Virus record (IMG/VR): IMGVR_UViG_3300048591_000748
Location: 1-36,217 of that record
Direction: 5' to 3' (one strand)
DNA length: 36,217 nucleotides
From: a virus
This document shows positions 15,579-24,913 of this stretch, piece by piece. Position numbers and translations under genes: made by a program. Position 1 is the first letter of the stretch, and each line of letters opens with the position of its first letter. Below the pieces are notes generated by a model. It was not told the origin of the DNA, made no database searches, and saw only the letters and a list, made by a program, of their open reading frames with translations.

Positions 15579-18500
15579 GCGCGTTCGACTCGATGGCGAT
15601 TGAGGGGGCCAACGCGGCTCCCGCAGCGCAGCCCGCCTCGCCCTTCGCCTCCATGAAGATTGTGGATGAGCCATTTGAGGCGCCGAAGCCTGCGGACAAG
15701 CCGTCTGGTGGAGTCTCCAGCGCAGTCCGCAACGTCGTCGGCGGGACGGCTGACATAGTTGACTTCCTCTTTGCCGGCACCCCCGCGATGGTCCTTGGCA
15801 CCTTCGCCGAAGGCGTCAACCGTCTGCAGGGCGCCGTCTCTGGCAAGCCGCGTAAGGAGGTTGCGAAGCGGGGCGAGGAGCTGTCGACCGGCATCGGCCA
15901 GGCCTTTGGCACCCCTCTCCGCACAGCGCTGACCGACATCGGTTACCTTCGCAAGGACGAACCCGGTGCACTGCAGAAGGGGATGGGCTACATCGCCGAA
16001 AACCTCGAGCGGGACGCAGCGTCGGTCGAAGAACGGACGGGTGGGAAGGTCCTCAAGCAGGACTACATGATGTTCGTCAACGGGCTGATGGCTGCGCTTG
16101 GCGTTAAGGGAACTGGATTCGGAACACGGCGGGTGCTGGACGCACGCAAGGCCAAGGCGGCTGCGGTCGAGCTTGACAAGCTGAAGGCCGAGCGCGCGGT
16201 GGAGAATGTAGCCGAGGTCGAGGTCGCAGAAATCGGCCCTCGTCAGCCCCCAGCTGCCGCAGACTACAAAGCTTATCAGAAGGCCACTCCCGAGGAACGC
16301 GCCGCCTACACGCCCGAGCAGCGCGAAGCGATGGTCGAGTTTGCCCAGGCGAGGCGGGAAGCCAAGGCCAAAGCACGGGCTGCCTTCGCTGGCGACCCCT
16401 TCATCGCCGGCCGCACGCCGAGGACTCGCCCAGGCGAGAAGACCGCTGTGGATGAGGCACCGAGGGATCTCGAAATTTCTCGCGAGGTGCCGGGGCAGGA
16501 TCTGCCGGCTTACGTCCAGCGCCCCTCAGGCGTCTACGTCCCCGCGGAGACGACTCCGCAGATGCGGGTAGCCGCGCCCGATGCGCTGACCAGTGGGACC
16601 GCCAAGGTTGCTCGCGGACGGCCGTTTGACCTGACGGCGGAAGAGCGCATTGCAATTCGGGGCTCGAAGCAGATTGTCGATCCCAAGATCGCTACGGCGG
16701 CGATCGTCGGCGCGACAGGTCTGGGGCTGGCCCTGGCCCTCGAGCCGAGTGCGGAAGAGGCTGCGCTCGCGATTGGGGCCGGCGCGCTGATCGCTGGGCG
16801 CGGACGGGGGCTGACCCTCGAGGCCATCCGAACGATGCCCGACGCCACGCCGCTGGGCCGGATCGTTGACCAGATGTCCCACACGCTCAGCACGGTTGAG
16901 GTCCTTCGTAAGCAGGCAGGCAATCGCTTCGAGTTCCGTCAGGACACTGTAGCGCAGCTTCTTCGCCGTGATGGTGTGACAGGGGCGGAACGGGCGATCC
17001 TCCAGGACGTGCTGGACAGCGTCCCTGGCGAGACGATCACGGCGAAACAACTGATGGAGGGGGTGAAGGCGAGGACGGGCGACTTCGAGCTCAAGCGGGC
17101 GGAGAGCGATAGCTTTGCAGACTACGGGCTGGAGAGGATTGATCGTGAGACTGACCTCAGTCAGCAGATTGATGCCGAGCCCTGGATTCCGGAAGGCACC
17201 GCCCCTGACGTTGAGGCGCAGATGCGCGCAACGCATGCGGCTGCTCGCGCTGACGCAGCCCGCCGGACGGCCGAGCCTACCACCACCATCTACCAATCCC
17301 CTGTCGAACTCGGCACCGCGAACCACTTTGGCGACCCCAACTACTTCGCCCATACGCGGAGCTTCGTCGAGGACGGCGTCAAGCATGTGGTGGAACTGCA
17401 GAGCGATGTGGCGCAGAAGGCGAAGATCGAGACGGTTACTCCGGAAATGCAGGAGGCGATCGCTCGGTCAAACGAGGTACAGACGGGGGCCAAGCGCTTC
17501 TGGGATGGCGTACTGTACGCGACTAGCCGTGCTGGCAACTATTCCTTCTTCGACGGCCTTCGCAGTGTTAAGAAGAACGCAGCTGACCTCGAGGCGGTGG
17601 TAGGCCACGACGACATCCCGATGATGATTGAGGAGAAGCTCCTCAGAAATCTTAACGAGGCGGGAGCGGAAGGCTCTCGACTTGCGGATCAGTTCTATCA
17701 AGAGTGGGCAAAGGGCAAGACACCCGAAGTCATTGCCAACTATGAGCGCGGCTACGTAGACATCTCCGATGGGTTCATTGACTGGGCACTCAAGCACGAA
17801 CGCGAGTTCACCCCGGAGGTGCAAGACGCTTTGCGCGGGGTACTGCACCGCTATGCAACCAGTAAGATTGCCGACTCGAACGTCATTCTGACGGAGAACA
17901 AAGCGAAGCTGCAAACGGCGAACATCGCCGCCATCTCCCCCATGCTCAAGGACTGGCACAAGCGTCTAGTGCGGGAGGAGCTTGCCTCGTCCGCCGCGAA
18001 GGGGAAGTCGACGGTCCGCTTCGCCGACGCCGACACTGTGGCGAAGGTGGAGGGGTGGCCAACGCAGAATGATGCGAGAACAAGAAGTGCTCGTGAGTCT
18101 GTCGCAGCTGCAGAGCGTAACTTAAGTGAGATGGAGTCGCGGCTAGGAACACGAAGTGGTGCTACTCCTGCAGAACAGGCTGAAGCACGCCAGTGGATTC
18201 CTGTAATTAGGGAGGACCTTAAACGGGCTCAAGAGAATTACGCTGCTGCACGAGATGCGCAGGCCCCAATCTTCTCCCCCGAGCACCAAGGCATCTACGA
18301 CCGCTACGCCAAGGACGTAACCAAGTTCCTCAAGGCCCTCGGCGGCAAGCACGTCGTCGATGCCTCCGGCCACGGCTGGTGGGAAGTGCCGGTTGAAGGC
18401 TCCAAGGCCACACCGGCGGGCAAGCGCGTCCAGCAGTTCGGCGGTCTCGACGCGGACCTGGCGAAGGCAGTCGCCGTCATCGGAGGGGGTGCTGCTCTCG

Positions 18501-20596
18501 GCTCTTACCTCTCGGACCCCGAGAACAAGCTGAGCGGCAGTATCCAGGGCGCAATCGTTGGCCTAGCCGCCCTTGCCGCTTCCCGCCACCCCGGCTTCCG
18601 CGACGCAGCCAAGGCCGCAGGGTCAGCGGCGGAGTACGGCTTAGGCCTTGCCTCCACCCGCGTGCGGAACATCTCCGAGAGCCTTCACTGGCGCATGGTC
18701 AAGCACGAGGGGGATGTGCTGAAGCTCTCCCACGACGCCCTCGCCGCGACGGAGAAGTTCTCCAACTACCTACGCAAGCTACCCGAGGCCTCGAAGGCCA
18801 AGCTCAACCGAGACATCCTCTCGGGCGACTTCGCCGCCGTCCTTCGCCAGATCGGCGCAGACGCTGCGACGCTCGCGGAGTGGCAGAAGGTCCGCACCAC
18901 CCTCAACGACTTGGGCGAGCGGCTGAAGGGCGCCGGCAAGCTGCGTGAGTTGTTGACCGACTACTACCCGCGGGTCGTGATCGACGCCGAGGGCCTGCTT
19001 GCGGCGCTGGGAAAGGAGAAGCGGACCTACATCGACACGCAGCTGGATAAGGCTCGCCAGCGTGCCGCCCGCATGGGGCAGGAGCTGACGCCTCTCGAGA
19101 TCTCCACGATCGTCAATCGGGCGCTCAAGAGTCAGGCGCAAGGGACCGGCCGTCCGGGCTTCCTGAAGAAGCGCAGCATCCAGGAGATCACGTCGGAACT
19201 CGAGCCCTTCTACGCACCCGCAAGCGAGAGCCTGCCGCTGTACATCCGCTCCGTCGTGAGGGAAATCGAACGGGCCAAGTTCTTCGGCGAGAACCTCGTC
19301 CGCGATGCGGAGACTGGCGTCGTTGACCTCGACACCTCGATCGGCAACCTCGTCCAGCAGGAGCGGGTCGCCAAGAACCTCACGCCGGCGCAGGAGGCCG
19401 AGCTGACCAGCATCCTGCGGTCCCGCTTCGGCCCTGGCGAGCGGTCGATGAACAAGTACCTGCAGGGGCTGAAGAACATTTCCTACGCCGGCCTGCTCGG
19501 CCACGTTACGTCAGCGATCCCGCAGCTTGCTGACACCGCGATGGCGTTCTACGCCCACGGGTTCCTGCCGACGGTGAAGGCAATGCAGGCGGTCAGCAAG
19601 CGTGCACCCGACCGGGTGACGGTGAAGGACGTTGGGCTGGCAGACCACGTCGTGGAAGAGCTGACGGGCGGGACCGCCAAGCCGAAGACGATCCTCGGCT
19701 TCCAACTCTCGTCCGCAAAGTTTCTTCAGAAGTCGTTCAAGTTCTCGGGCTTCTCCCTGACCGATCAGTTCGGCAAGAACGTGCACCTGAATGCGGCCTG
19801 GACGAAGTACCGAGGGTGGGCAGCAAGTGCCCCTGGGATCGAGCGCATTCGGGCGAAGTATGGCAAGGCGCTTGGCCCCGAGTTCGACAGCTTGGTTGCG
19901 GACCTGCGGGAGGGTAAGTTGACCGAACGGACGCGGACGCTGCTGTTCGCCGAGCTCTCCGACATGCAGCCGGTCTCGAAGTTGGAGGTGCCCCAGGGCT
20001 ACCTCGACATGCCGAACGGGCGGGTCGTCTACATGCTCAAGACCTGGATGCTGAAGCAGGCAGACATCGTGCGGCGGGACATCGTGCAACGGGCTGCCAG
20101 GGGCGACAAGCGGGGGGCGCTCGAAGCCGGCCTCCGATTCAGCCTAATCCTCGGCATGAGCGGCGCGTCGGTGGAGGCAATCAAAAACCCCCTTCTTGGG
20201 CGGGAGGACCCCCTTGAGCTTTCCGACATTCCGAACAATGTGCTTAAGACCTTCGGCTGGTCCGAGTACACCGCGGATCGGGTGAGGCAGGGGAAGCTCT
20301 TGGAGACCGGGATCAACATCGCTCTCCCGCCGTACAAGATGTGGGACGAGATCCTGGCCCGCGATCCCAAGGCAATTAACTACATTCCGCTGGCGGGCCG
20401 CCTGCTCTACGCCGACAACATGCAGGATTTGGGGATCTCCACCGGCTTCCACGGGGCGGCGAAGGCTAACCTGCGGACGGAGGAGCGGCGGAAGCGGGAG
20501 GACCGCGCTGCGCGTAACCCCGAGGCCGTGCGCAAGGCCCGCGAACGTGCGAAGGCCGCGTATGAAAAACGCCTGCGCGAGCGGGAACGTCAGTAA
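15575..20596 (+). CDS. Giant internal virion protein, polyvalent-protein-like
   Basis: This is a 1673-residue protein, by far the largest in the window. It begins with a Pro/Ala-rich leader, then a hydrophobic region (residues about 40-85). Glu/Lys-rich helices follow to about 300, and then two hydrophobic segments (about 370-410). Residues about 510-960 contain a mixed domain with V-V-E-L-Q-S-D-V-A-Q-K, later V-R-F-A-D-A-D-T-V-A-K-V-E-G-W and F-S-P-E-H-Q-G-I-Y-D-R-Y, a combination seen in large polyvalent-type phage proteins. Helical domains rich in hydrophobic membrane-like stretches follow to residue about 1580, and a Lys/Arg/Glu-rich tail ends the protein. It is likely ejected with the DNA. 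No lysozyme or protease motif was clear. A patch at residues about 829-895 has different codon use. Confidence 0.7.
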   Translation: MSAFDSMAIEGANAAPAAQPASPFASMKIVDEPFEAPKPADKPSGGVSSAVRNVVGGTADIVDFLFAGTPAMVLGTFAEGVNRLQGAVSGKPRKEVAKRGEELSTGIGQAFGTPLRTALTDIGYLRKDEPGALQKGMGYIAENLERDAASVEERTGGKVLKQDYMMFVNGLMAALGVKGTGFGTRRVLDARKAKAAAVELDKLKAERAVENVAEVEVAEIGPRQPPAAADYKAYQKATPEERAAYTPEQREAMVEFAQARREAKAKARAAFAGDPFIAGRTPRTRPGEKTAVDEAPRDLEISREVPGQDLPAYVQRPSGVYVPAETTPQMRVAAPDALTSGTAKVARGRPFDLTAEERIAIRGSKQIVDPKIATAAIVGATGLGLALALEPSAEEAALAIGAGALIAGRGRGLTLEAIRTMPDATPLGRIVDQMSHTLSTVEVLRKQAGNRFEFRQDTVAQLLRRDGVTGAERAILQDVLDSVPGETITAKQLMEGVKARTGDFELKRAESDSFADYGLERIDRETDLSQQIDAEPWIPEGTAPDVEAQMRATHAAARADAARRTAEPTTTIYQSPVELGTANHFGDPNYFAHTRSFVEDGVKHVVELQSDVAQKAKIETVTPEMQEAIARSNEVQTGAKRFWDGVLYATSRAGNYSFFDGLRSVKKNAADLEAVVGHDDIPMMIEEKLLRNLNEAGAEGSRLADQFYQEWAKGKTPEVIANYERGYVDISDGFIDWALKHEREFTPEVQDALRGVLHRYATSKIADSNVILTENKAKLQTANIAAISPMLKDWHKRLVREELASSAAKGKSTVRFADADTVAKVEGWPTQNDARTRSARESVAAAERNLSEMESRLGTRSGATPAEQAEARQWIPVIREDLKRAQENYAAARDAQAPIFSPEHQGIYDRYAKDVTKFLKALGGKHVVDASGHGWWEVPVEGSKATPAGKRVQQFGGLDADLAKAVAVIGGGAALGSYLSDPENKLSGSIQGAIVGLAALAASRHPGFRDAAKAAGSAAEYGLGLASTRVRNISESLHWRMVKHEGDVLKLSHDALAATEKFSNYLRKLPEASKAKLNRDILSGDFAAVLRQIGADAATLAEWQKVRTTLNDLGERLKGAGKLRELLTDYYPRVVIDAEGLLAALGKEKRTYIDTQLDKARQRAARMGQELTPLEISTIVNRALKSQAQGTGRPGFLKKRSIQEITSELEPFYAPASESLPLYIRSVVREIERAKFFGENLVRDAETGVVDLDTSIGNLVQQERVAKNLTPAQEAELTSILRSRFGPGERSMNKYLQGLKNISYAGLLGHVTSAIPQLADTAMAFYAHGFLPTVKAMQAVSKRAPDRVTVKDVGLADHVVEELTGGTAKPKTILGFQLSSAKFLQKSFKFSGFSLTDQFGKNVHLNAAWTKYRGWAASAPGIERIRAKYGKALGPEFDSLVADLREGKLTERTRTLLFAELSDMQPVSKLEVPQGYLDMPNGRVVYMLKTWMLKQADIVRRDIVQRAARGDKRGALEAGLRFSLILGMSGASVEAIKNPLLGREDPLELSDIPNNVLKTFGWSEYTADRVRQGKLLETGINIALPPYKMWDEILARDPKAINYIPLAGRLLYADNMQDLGISTGFHGAAKANLRTEERRKREDRAARNPEAVRKARERAKAAYEKRLRERERQ
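18058..18262 (+). other. Codon-use island inside the giant virion gene
   Basis: Within the giant gene this stretch uses AGA, CGA, CTA, TTA, AAT and GCT codons that are scarce on either side, and is visibly richer in A/T. It encodes a charged helical, coiled-coil-like segment (for example A-E-R-N-L-S-E-M-E-S-R-L and R-E-D-L-K-R-A-Q-E-N-Y). This separates the blocks K-V-E-G-W-P and F-S-P-E-H-Q-G-I-Y. The reading frame stays open. An in-frame insertion of foreign origin is the simplest explanation. Confidence 0.5.
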
Positions 20597-20610
20597 CCTA
20601 GGAGCCTCAG

Positions 20611-21003
20611 ATGCCCGACGCAGACTACCTAGCCCTCGGACAGTGGAACGCAATCTGCGATCGCTGTGGGCGCAAGTTCAAATCCTCTCGCCTGCGCAAG
20701 GACTGGCAGGGCTTCATGGTCTGCGAACGGGACTGGGAGCCACGCCACCCCCAGGACTTCGTGCGCAACCCGCACCCTGAGCGCCCGCCCGAGTGGGTCC
20801 GCCCGCCGCAGGCTGACATCTTCGTCGAGATGTGCACGCTGGAGGGTCAGCAGGCGATTCCCGGCATGGCAATTCCTGGATGTGCGATCCCAGGGAAGAA
20901 CGATGGGCTGTTCCTAGACCTCGTGGGAACCTGTACCGTCACCAGTATCCTCTGTCGCGCTAATCTCGGCTCGGCAGGTTGTGCAACCGTAGGAGTTACT
21001 TAA
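20611..21003 (+). CDS. CxxC-motif small phage protein
   Basis: This is a 130-residue protein with an AGGAG ribosome site. The first 55 residues match a widespread phage family: I-C-D-R-C-G-R-K-F-K, then L-R-K-D-W-Q-G-F-M-V-C and W-E-P-R-H-P-Q-D-F-V-R. C16, C19 and C38 (with H46 nearby) could bind a metal ion. The C-terminal half, with P-G-M-A-I-P-G-C-A-I-P-G repeats and further Cys, is low-complexity and looks unlike the N-terminal domain. It lies between the ejection proteins and the tail spikes. Role unknown; a virion or assembly protein is likely from context. Confidence 0.65.
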   Translation: MPDADYLALGQWNAICDRCGRKFKSSRLRKDWQGFMVCERDWEPRHPQDFVRNPHPERPPEWVRPPQADIFVEMCTLEGQQAIPGMAIPGCAIPGKNDGLFLDLVGTCTVTSILCRANLGSAGCATVGVT

Positions 21004-22793
21004 TGGCCTCAACAACTTTTGTCGCCGGGACCGTCATTGACGCGGCTTGGCTCAATGAAGTCAACACGGAAACGTTCCTGACCAACGGCCAGCGGCTCGC
21101 CCGCCTCGGCCTGTCCGAACCCGAGGGCGCCTCGCTCATCGGCTACGAGACGGATGGGGATGGCGCCTCAGGGCTTACGGTGCAAGCCGAGCTGCGCCGC
21201 CGGGTCAACGTAGTCTCGCACGGAGCCGACCCGACAGGGACGGACGACAGCGCCCAGGCGTTTCGCGACGCCATCTCTGCTGCGGGCGGTGGCACCGTCT
21301 ATGTGCCGCCCGGAACTTACAAGGTCTTGACCGCAGTCGAAATCACGAGCGGGGTGACGATCCTCGGCGAGGGCGCGACAATCAATTCGTCCACCTCCCA
21401 GATCACGATCTTTAGCGTCCTGGCCAGCGACGTTACGCTCGTCGGCCTCCACCTGGTTGGTGGGGGCAACACAGCCTACGATACGAATGGGCGCCTGGTC
21501 AGTGCAAGCGGCACCGACAATGGTGCGACGACGGCGCCAACCTACATCTATCGCTTGCGCATTCTTGACTGCACGTTTGACGAGGCTGGCCGAGCCGGTC
21601 TGCGTGCAACCTTTGTTGACCAGCTGCTGCTCGAGCGGTGCTCCTTCACCAACATTGCTTATGCAGCCGTGGAGTTCCTGAGTTGCTCGCACGTCGTCGT
21701 CAGCTCGTGCTACATCAAGGACATTACTCCGGGCACCAGCAGCAATACCTACGGGATCTACTTCTCCCGAACCAACGCAGCCGATCTGGTGCGGTACCCT
21801 CCCAGCGCCTACGGCATCGTCCGCGACTGCTACCTCGAGAATATCGAGTGGGAAGGCATCGACTGCCACGGAATTGACGGGTTCCTGGTGGAAGGGAACA
21901 CGCTGGTTAACTGCGGAGACACGAACGTAGCCATCGCGCTGATCAGCGGCGATGATGAGACCTCGACGCCAATTGTCCCTGTCACGAATACGCGAGTTGT
22001 CGGGAACTACATCTACAACAACAACGACCGGGCGATTGCGCTGGATATCCTGGACGGGAGCGCCATCCTCCACCGGAACGTCGTGATTGCAGACAACACG
22101 ATCGAGAGCGTTGGCCGCCCGACCTCCGGGTCCAGCCTGTTTGGCGGCATCAGTGTGGCGAGTGTGGTGAACTGCAGCGTTACGGGGAACGTGCTTACCG
22201 GCGTGTCCCCCTACGGCATCATGGTTCGCGGAGCGGATGCGGACAACGTCACCATCTCTGGGAACGCGATTGAACGGGCCTACTCGACGGCGAACACCGC
22301 GCCAGCAGGGATTATCGTGGACCGCGGAGCGTCGGCTGGCGGCACCGTTACGATCGTTGGGAATGTGCTAACCTCCCGCGTCATGTCGCCGCCGGATGCG
22401 TATCAGAACGTCTACGGCGTGCGGGTCGCGGGGACGGACACCGGTCTGGTACGGGTAGGTCCGAACGACTTCTCCGCTGCGACGACCGCCTACTCGGGCG
22501 ACCTGGGGCAGTACGGCTCTTCCGCCTTCGCAGTCGCCAACCACGGAACGGCGACGATTGCGGTTACCTCCGGCAGCGGTAGCGCTACCCTCAATGTGAC
22601 GCTCGAGAATGTGTATTCCTCCAACACGACCTACAACGTCGTGGCGAGCATCAACAGTCGGGTTGGCGCCGCAGCGGTAGTGGAGGCCTCTCGGGTCTCG
22701 ACTTCGGAGATCCAGCTTCGCGTTTACCCAGCGTCGGGAACCTTCACGACTTCGGGCAACATCACCGTTTACTGGCAGACAATGGGCTTTTAA
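21003..22793 (+). CDS. Tail spike 1, pectate-lyase-like beta-helix
   Basis: This is a 596-residue protein from ATG 21003, which overlaps the preceding TAA and has GGAG 7 nt upstream. The N-terminal anchor is T-T-F-V-A-G-T-V-I-D-A-A-W-L-N-E-V-N, a common virion-attachment motif of phage spikes. It is followed by V-S-H-G-A-D-P-T-G-T-D-D-S, then G-G-G-T-V-Y-V-P-P-G-T-Y-K-V, the classic start of the pectate-lyase superfamily right-handed beta-helix. Repeated N-x-x-x-G-N coils run to about residue 480, and the last 100 residues are a beta-rich C-terminal domain. It should bind, and perhaps degrade, a surface polysaccharide. Catalytic residues cannot be assigned by eye. Confidence 0.85.
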   Translation: MASTTFVAGTVIDAAWLNEVNTETFLTNGQRLARLGLSEPEGASLIGYETDGDGASGLTVQAELRRRVNVVSHGADPTGTDDSAQAFRDAISAAGGGTVYVPPGTYKVLTAVEITSGVTILGEGATINSSTSQITIFSVLASDVTLVGLHLVGGGNTAYDTNGRLVSASGTDNGATTAPTYIYRLRILDCTFDEAGRAGLRATFVDQLLLERCSFTNIAYAAVEFLSCSHVVVSSCYIKDITPGTSSNTYGIYFSRTNAADLVRYPPSAYGIVRDCYLENIEWEGIDCHGIDGFLVEGNTLVNCGDTNVAIALISGDDETSTPIVPVTNTRVVGNYIYNNNDRAIALDILDGSAILHRNVVIADNTIESVGRPTSGSSLFGGISVASVVNCSVTGNVLTGVSPYGIMVRGADADNVTISGNAIERAYSTANTAPAGIIVDRGASAGGTVTIVGNVLTSRVMSPPDAYQNVYGVRVAGTDTGLVRVGPNDFSAATTAYSGDLGQYGSSAFAVANHGTATIAVTSGSGSATLNVTLENVYSSNTTYNVVASINSRVGAAAVVEASRVSTSEIQLRVYPASGTFTTSGNITVYWQTMGF

Positions 22794-22803
22794 GGAGACC
22801 GAC

Positions 22804-24681
22804 ATGGCAGATACCACCTTTGTAAACTTCCGGACGCCTACGATCGAGGCGAGCTGGCTCAACGATGTCAACGCGCTGAGGTATGGGGCCAGCAGTGCCT
22901 CGCGCGGGGCAGCGCTTCTCGAGTTTGTTGGTCCTGACGGCGCGGTCTCGGACGTGCGAACGAAGTTGCTCCAATGGGTGACCCCGCAGGACTTTGGCGC
23001 CCTGGGCGACGGCACGACGGACGACACGACGGCGCTGGCCGCAGCACTGGCCTCGGGCTACCCAATTGACTTTACCGGCGCGACCTTCCGCATCACGGCG
23101 CCTCTTCTCGTGACGGTCTCCGGCGTCCTCCGCTGGCGCTCCAACGGGGCCACCATCCTGGCGGACTTTGCCGACGCCCAACAGAGTGCGGTGGTGCTGA
23201 CCCTCGGCCTGGGGACGCACAACGTCGTCGGGCCGCTGCACCTCGCAGCGAACTCCAAGGCGTTTAACGGCTGGGTCTTCGACACGGCTGTCGCTGCCGA
23301 CCTGGATGTCGAGGGCCTGAGCGTCTCGGATGTGTACCGGGAGAGCTTGGACTACTCCGGCGGCAACGGCATCCTCCTCACCGGCCCCTTCAATCGCGTC
23401 AGGCTGGAACGCCCAACGGTGAAGAACTGCCGAATGGCGGCCTCCGCCGGGGTGAGTGGCTCCGAAGGGATCTTCGGCATCTCCGCGCTCTTCAACGCGC
23501 AGGGCAGCCCGGACCACCTCTTCATCATCAATCCCTTCATCGATACCGTCTGGTGCGAGGACGACACCTGGCTCTTCGACCAGGACGGGATTAGGACACT
23601 CGTGAACAACGACGCTGGGGACGCGACGATCAAGACCTTGAGCGTGGAGGGCGGGCTCCTTCGAAACTGCTACGGCCGTGGGGTGAAGTCGCAGTGCGAG
23701 GTCTCATCCGTCATCGGGACGAAGTTCATTCGCACCGCTGGTTTTGCCCGAGGGTACGGGAACGAGGAGATTGACTTTCAGGAAGGCGGCGGGCTGATTA
23801 AGGACGTGCAGTGTATCTACGACGGCTCCGCCCCCGAATTTGTTGTCCAGATGCAGTCGAGTCGGGTTGCCAAGAACCTGTGCTCCGCCGTCGTAGACAG
23901 CGTGCATGTGCAGCTCGGAACGGGGACGACGCTCACCCGGTTTCTTACCACCGTGCCGTTCGACACAGGGACGGGCCAGCTCGTCCGGGTAAGCAACGTG
24001 TCGATTGCTGGCGACGGGGAACTGACGCTGTTCGCTGCCTTCTACGGCGGGTACGACGAGGAGTTTCACCTGTTCCTGAGCGACATCTCGGCGGCCCCGA
24101 CAACGCGCTTTGTGAGTCCGCTTCTGCGGGGAACTGGCGACGCCTCGGGGAGTGTTCGGGCTACCCGCGTGGTCAACACAGGAGCCTCGGAGATTCAATT
24201 CATGTCCCAAGATCTGACGGACTCGGCGAACTGGGAGTGCGTGGCGTCGCTAACGGACTGCATCGGCTTCGAGGACAACATCCGGGGGCAGAGCCTGTAC
24301 AACGAGACGGCCGCTGGCGCGGGCCACCAAGCTATCCGGGCGATCATCATGGAAGGGGCCAAGCGGTCGGGAACCCTTCGCCCGGTCTCGTTCACCCTCG
24401 CGGACAACGGACTCTACACGATTGCCTCTGGCACCTGCGTCTCAGGCAACGCGAGCAACGCGCTCCTCGTAGCCGTCAGCGATGCGGATAAGGAATCGCA
24501 GGGCCTGTTCTTCGCCGGGGACGACGGCGTGCTGAAGGGGACGACGGCCACCAACTGGGAAGTAAGCACCTCGACCAGCGAGCCTGGGTCGGGCTCCTAC
24601 CGGCTTTGGCGAGATAGCGGACTGAACTTCCGGAACGCAAGCGGAGCGGAGCGGACGTTCACCCTGTTGCTCGTCGGCTAG
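22804..24681 (+). CDS. Tail spike 2, beta-helix receptor-binding protein
   Basis: This is a 625-residue protein with an AAGGAG ribosome site. Its N-terminus T-T-F-V-N-F-R-T-P-T-I-E-A-S-W-L-N-D-V-N is a clear relative of the anchor in the preceding spike, while the bodies differ. T-P-Q-D-F-G-A-L-G-D-G-T-T-D-D-T-T-A-L marks the start of the beta-helix, followed by coils with N-G-I-L-L-T-G-P-F-N and similar turns. The C-terminal region (residues about 480-625) is a separate beta-domain ending G-A-E-R-T-F-T-L-L-L. Two spikes with a shared anchor suggest either a branched spike or alternative receptors. The stop codon overlaps that of the convergent gene. Confidence 0.8.
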   Translation: MADTTFVNFRTPTIEASWLNDVNALRYGASSASRGAALLEFVGPDGAVSDVRTKLLQWVTPQDFGALGDGTTDDTTALAAALASGYPIDFTGATFRITAPLLVTVSGVLRWRSNGATILADFADAQQSAVVLTLGLGTHNVVGPLHLAANSKAFNGWVFDTAVAADLDVEGLSVSDVYRESLDYSGGNGILLTGPFNRVRLERPTVKNCRMAASAGVSGSEGIFGISALFNAQGSPDHLFIINPFIDTVWCEDDTWLFDQDGIRTLVNNDAGDATIKTLSVEGGLLRNCYGRGVKSQCEVSSVIGTKFIRTAGFARGYGNEEIDFQEGGGLIKDVQCIYDGSAPEFVVQMQSSRVAKNLCSAVVDSVHVQLGTGTTLTRFLTTVPFDTGTGQLVRVSNVSIAGDGELTLFAAFYGGYDEEFHLFLSDISAAPTTRFVSPLLRGTGDASGSVRATRVVNTGASEIQFMSQDLTDSANWECVASLTDCIGFEDNIRGQSLYNETAAGAGHQAIRAIIMEGAKRSGTLRPVSFTLADNGLYTIASGTCVSGNASNALLVAVSDADKESQGLFFAGDDGVLKGTTATNWEVSTSTSEPGSGSYRLWRDSGLNFRNASGAERTFTLLLVG

Positions 24682-24911
24682 GTCTCATCCCGCTGCCGGC
24701 GTAGCGTCCGGGCCAGCGTGATACGCTTGTCCAGGCATTCGGGCTTGCCCTCGCACCCCCCACAGGTCGAGCGGCAAGCCCGAACCGCTTGGGGCGTGAC
24801 GCCTAGGCGAGCGGCGATCAGGGCAGTGCGGCGGAAGCGGGAGAAGAAGAACCACGGGCAGCAGTAACCCAAGTCCTCGACGATCATGGAACGAATGGAG
24901 AGGCGGGCCAT
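24678..24911 (-). CDS. Small Cys-rich HTH-like protein
   Basis: This is a 77-residue protein read from ATG 24911. Residues about 29-48 (A-L-I-A-A-R-L-G-V-T-P-Q-A-V-R) match a helix-turn-helix, followed by a Cys cluster, C-x5-C-x2-C-x5-C, with a basic C-terminus. This suggests a small DNA-binding regulator. No ribosome site precedes the ATG. Instead TATAAT overlaps the start on the minus strand, and copy B of the 31-bp motif lies immediately upstream, which may be its operator. It is the last gene of the minus block; its stop overlaps the plus-strand spike stop (CTAG). A later ATG at 24887 is possible. Confidence 0.55.
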   Translation of the reverse strand: MARLSIRSMIVEDLGYCCPWFFFSRFRRTALIAARLGVTPQAVRACRSTCGGCEGKPECLDKRITLARTLRRQRDET

Positions 24912-24913
24912 TA

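Noticed and set aside
1-24681. A diversity-generating retroelement acting on the tail or repeat proteins.
   Set aside because: No reverse transcriptase or template/variable repeat pair with adenine-specific changes was found.
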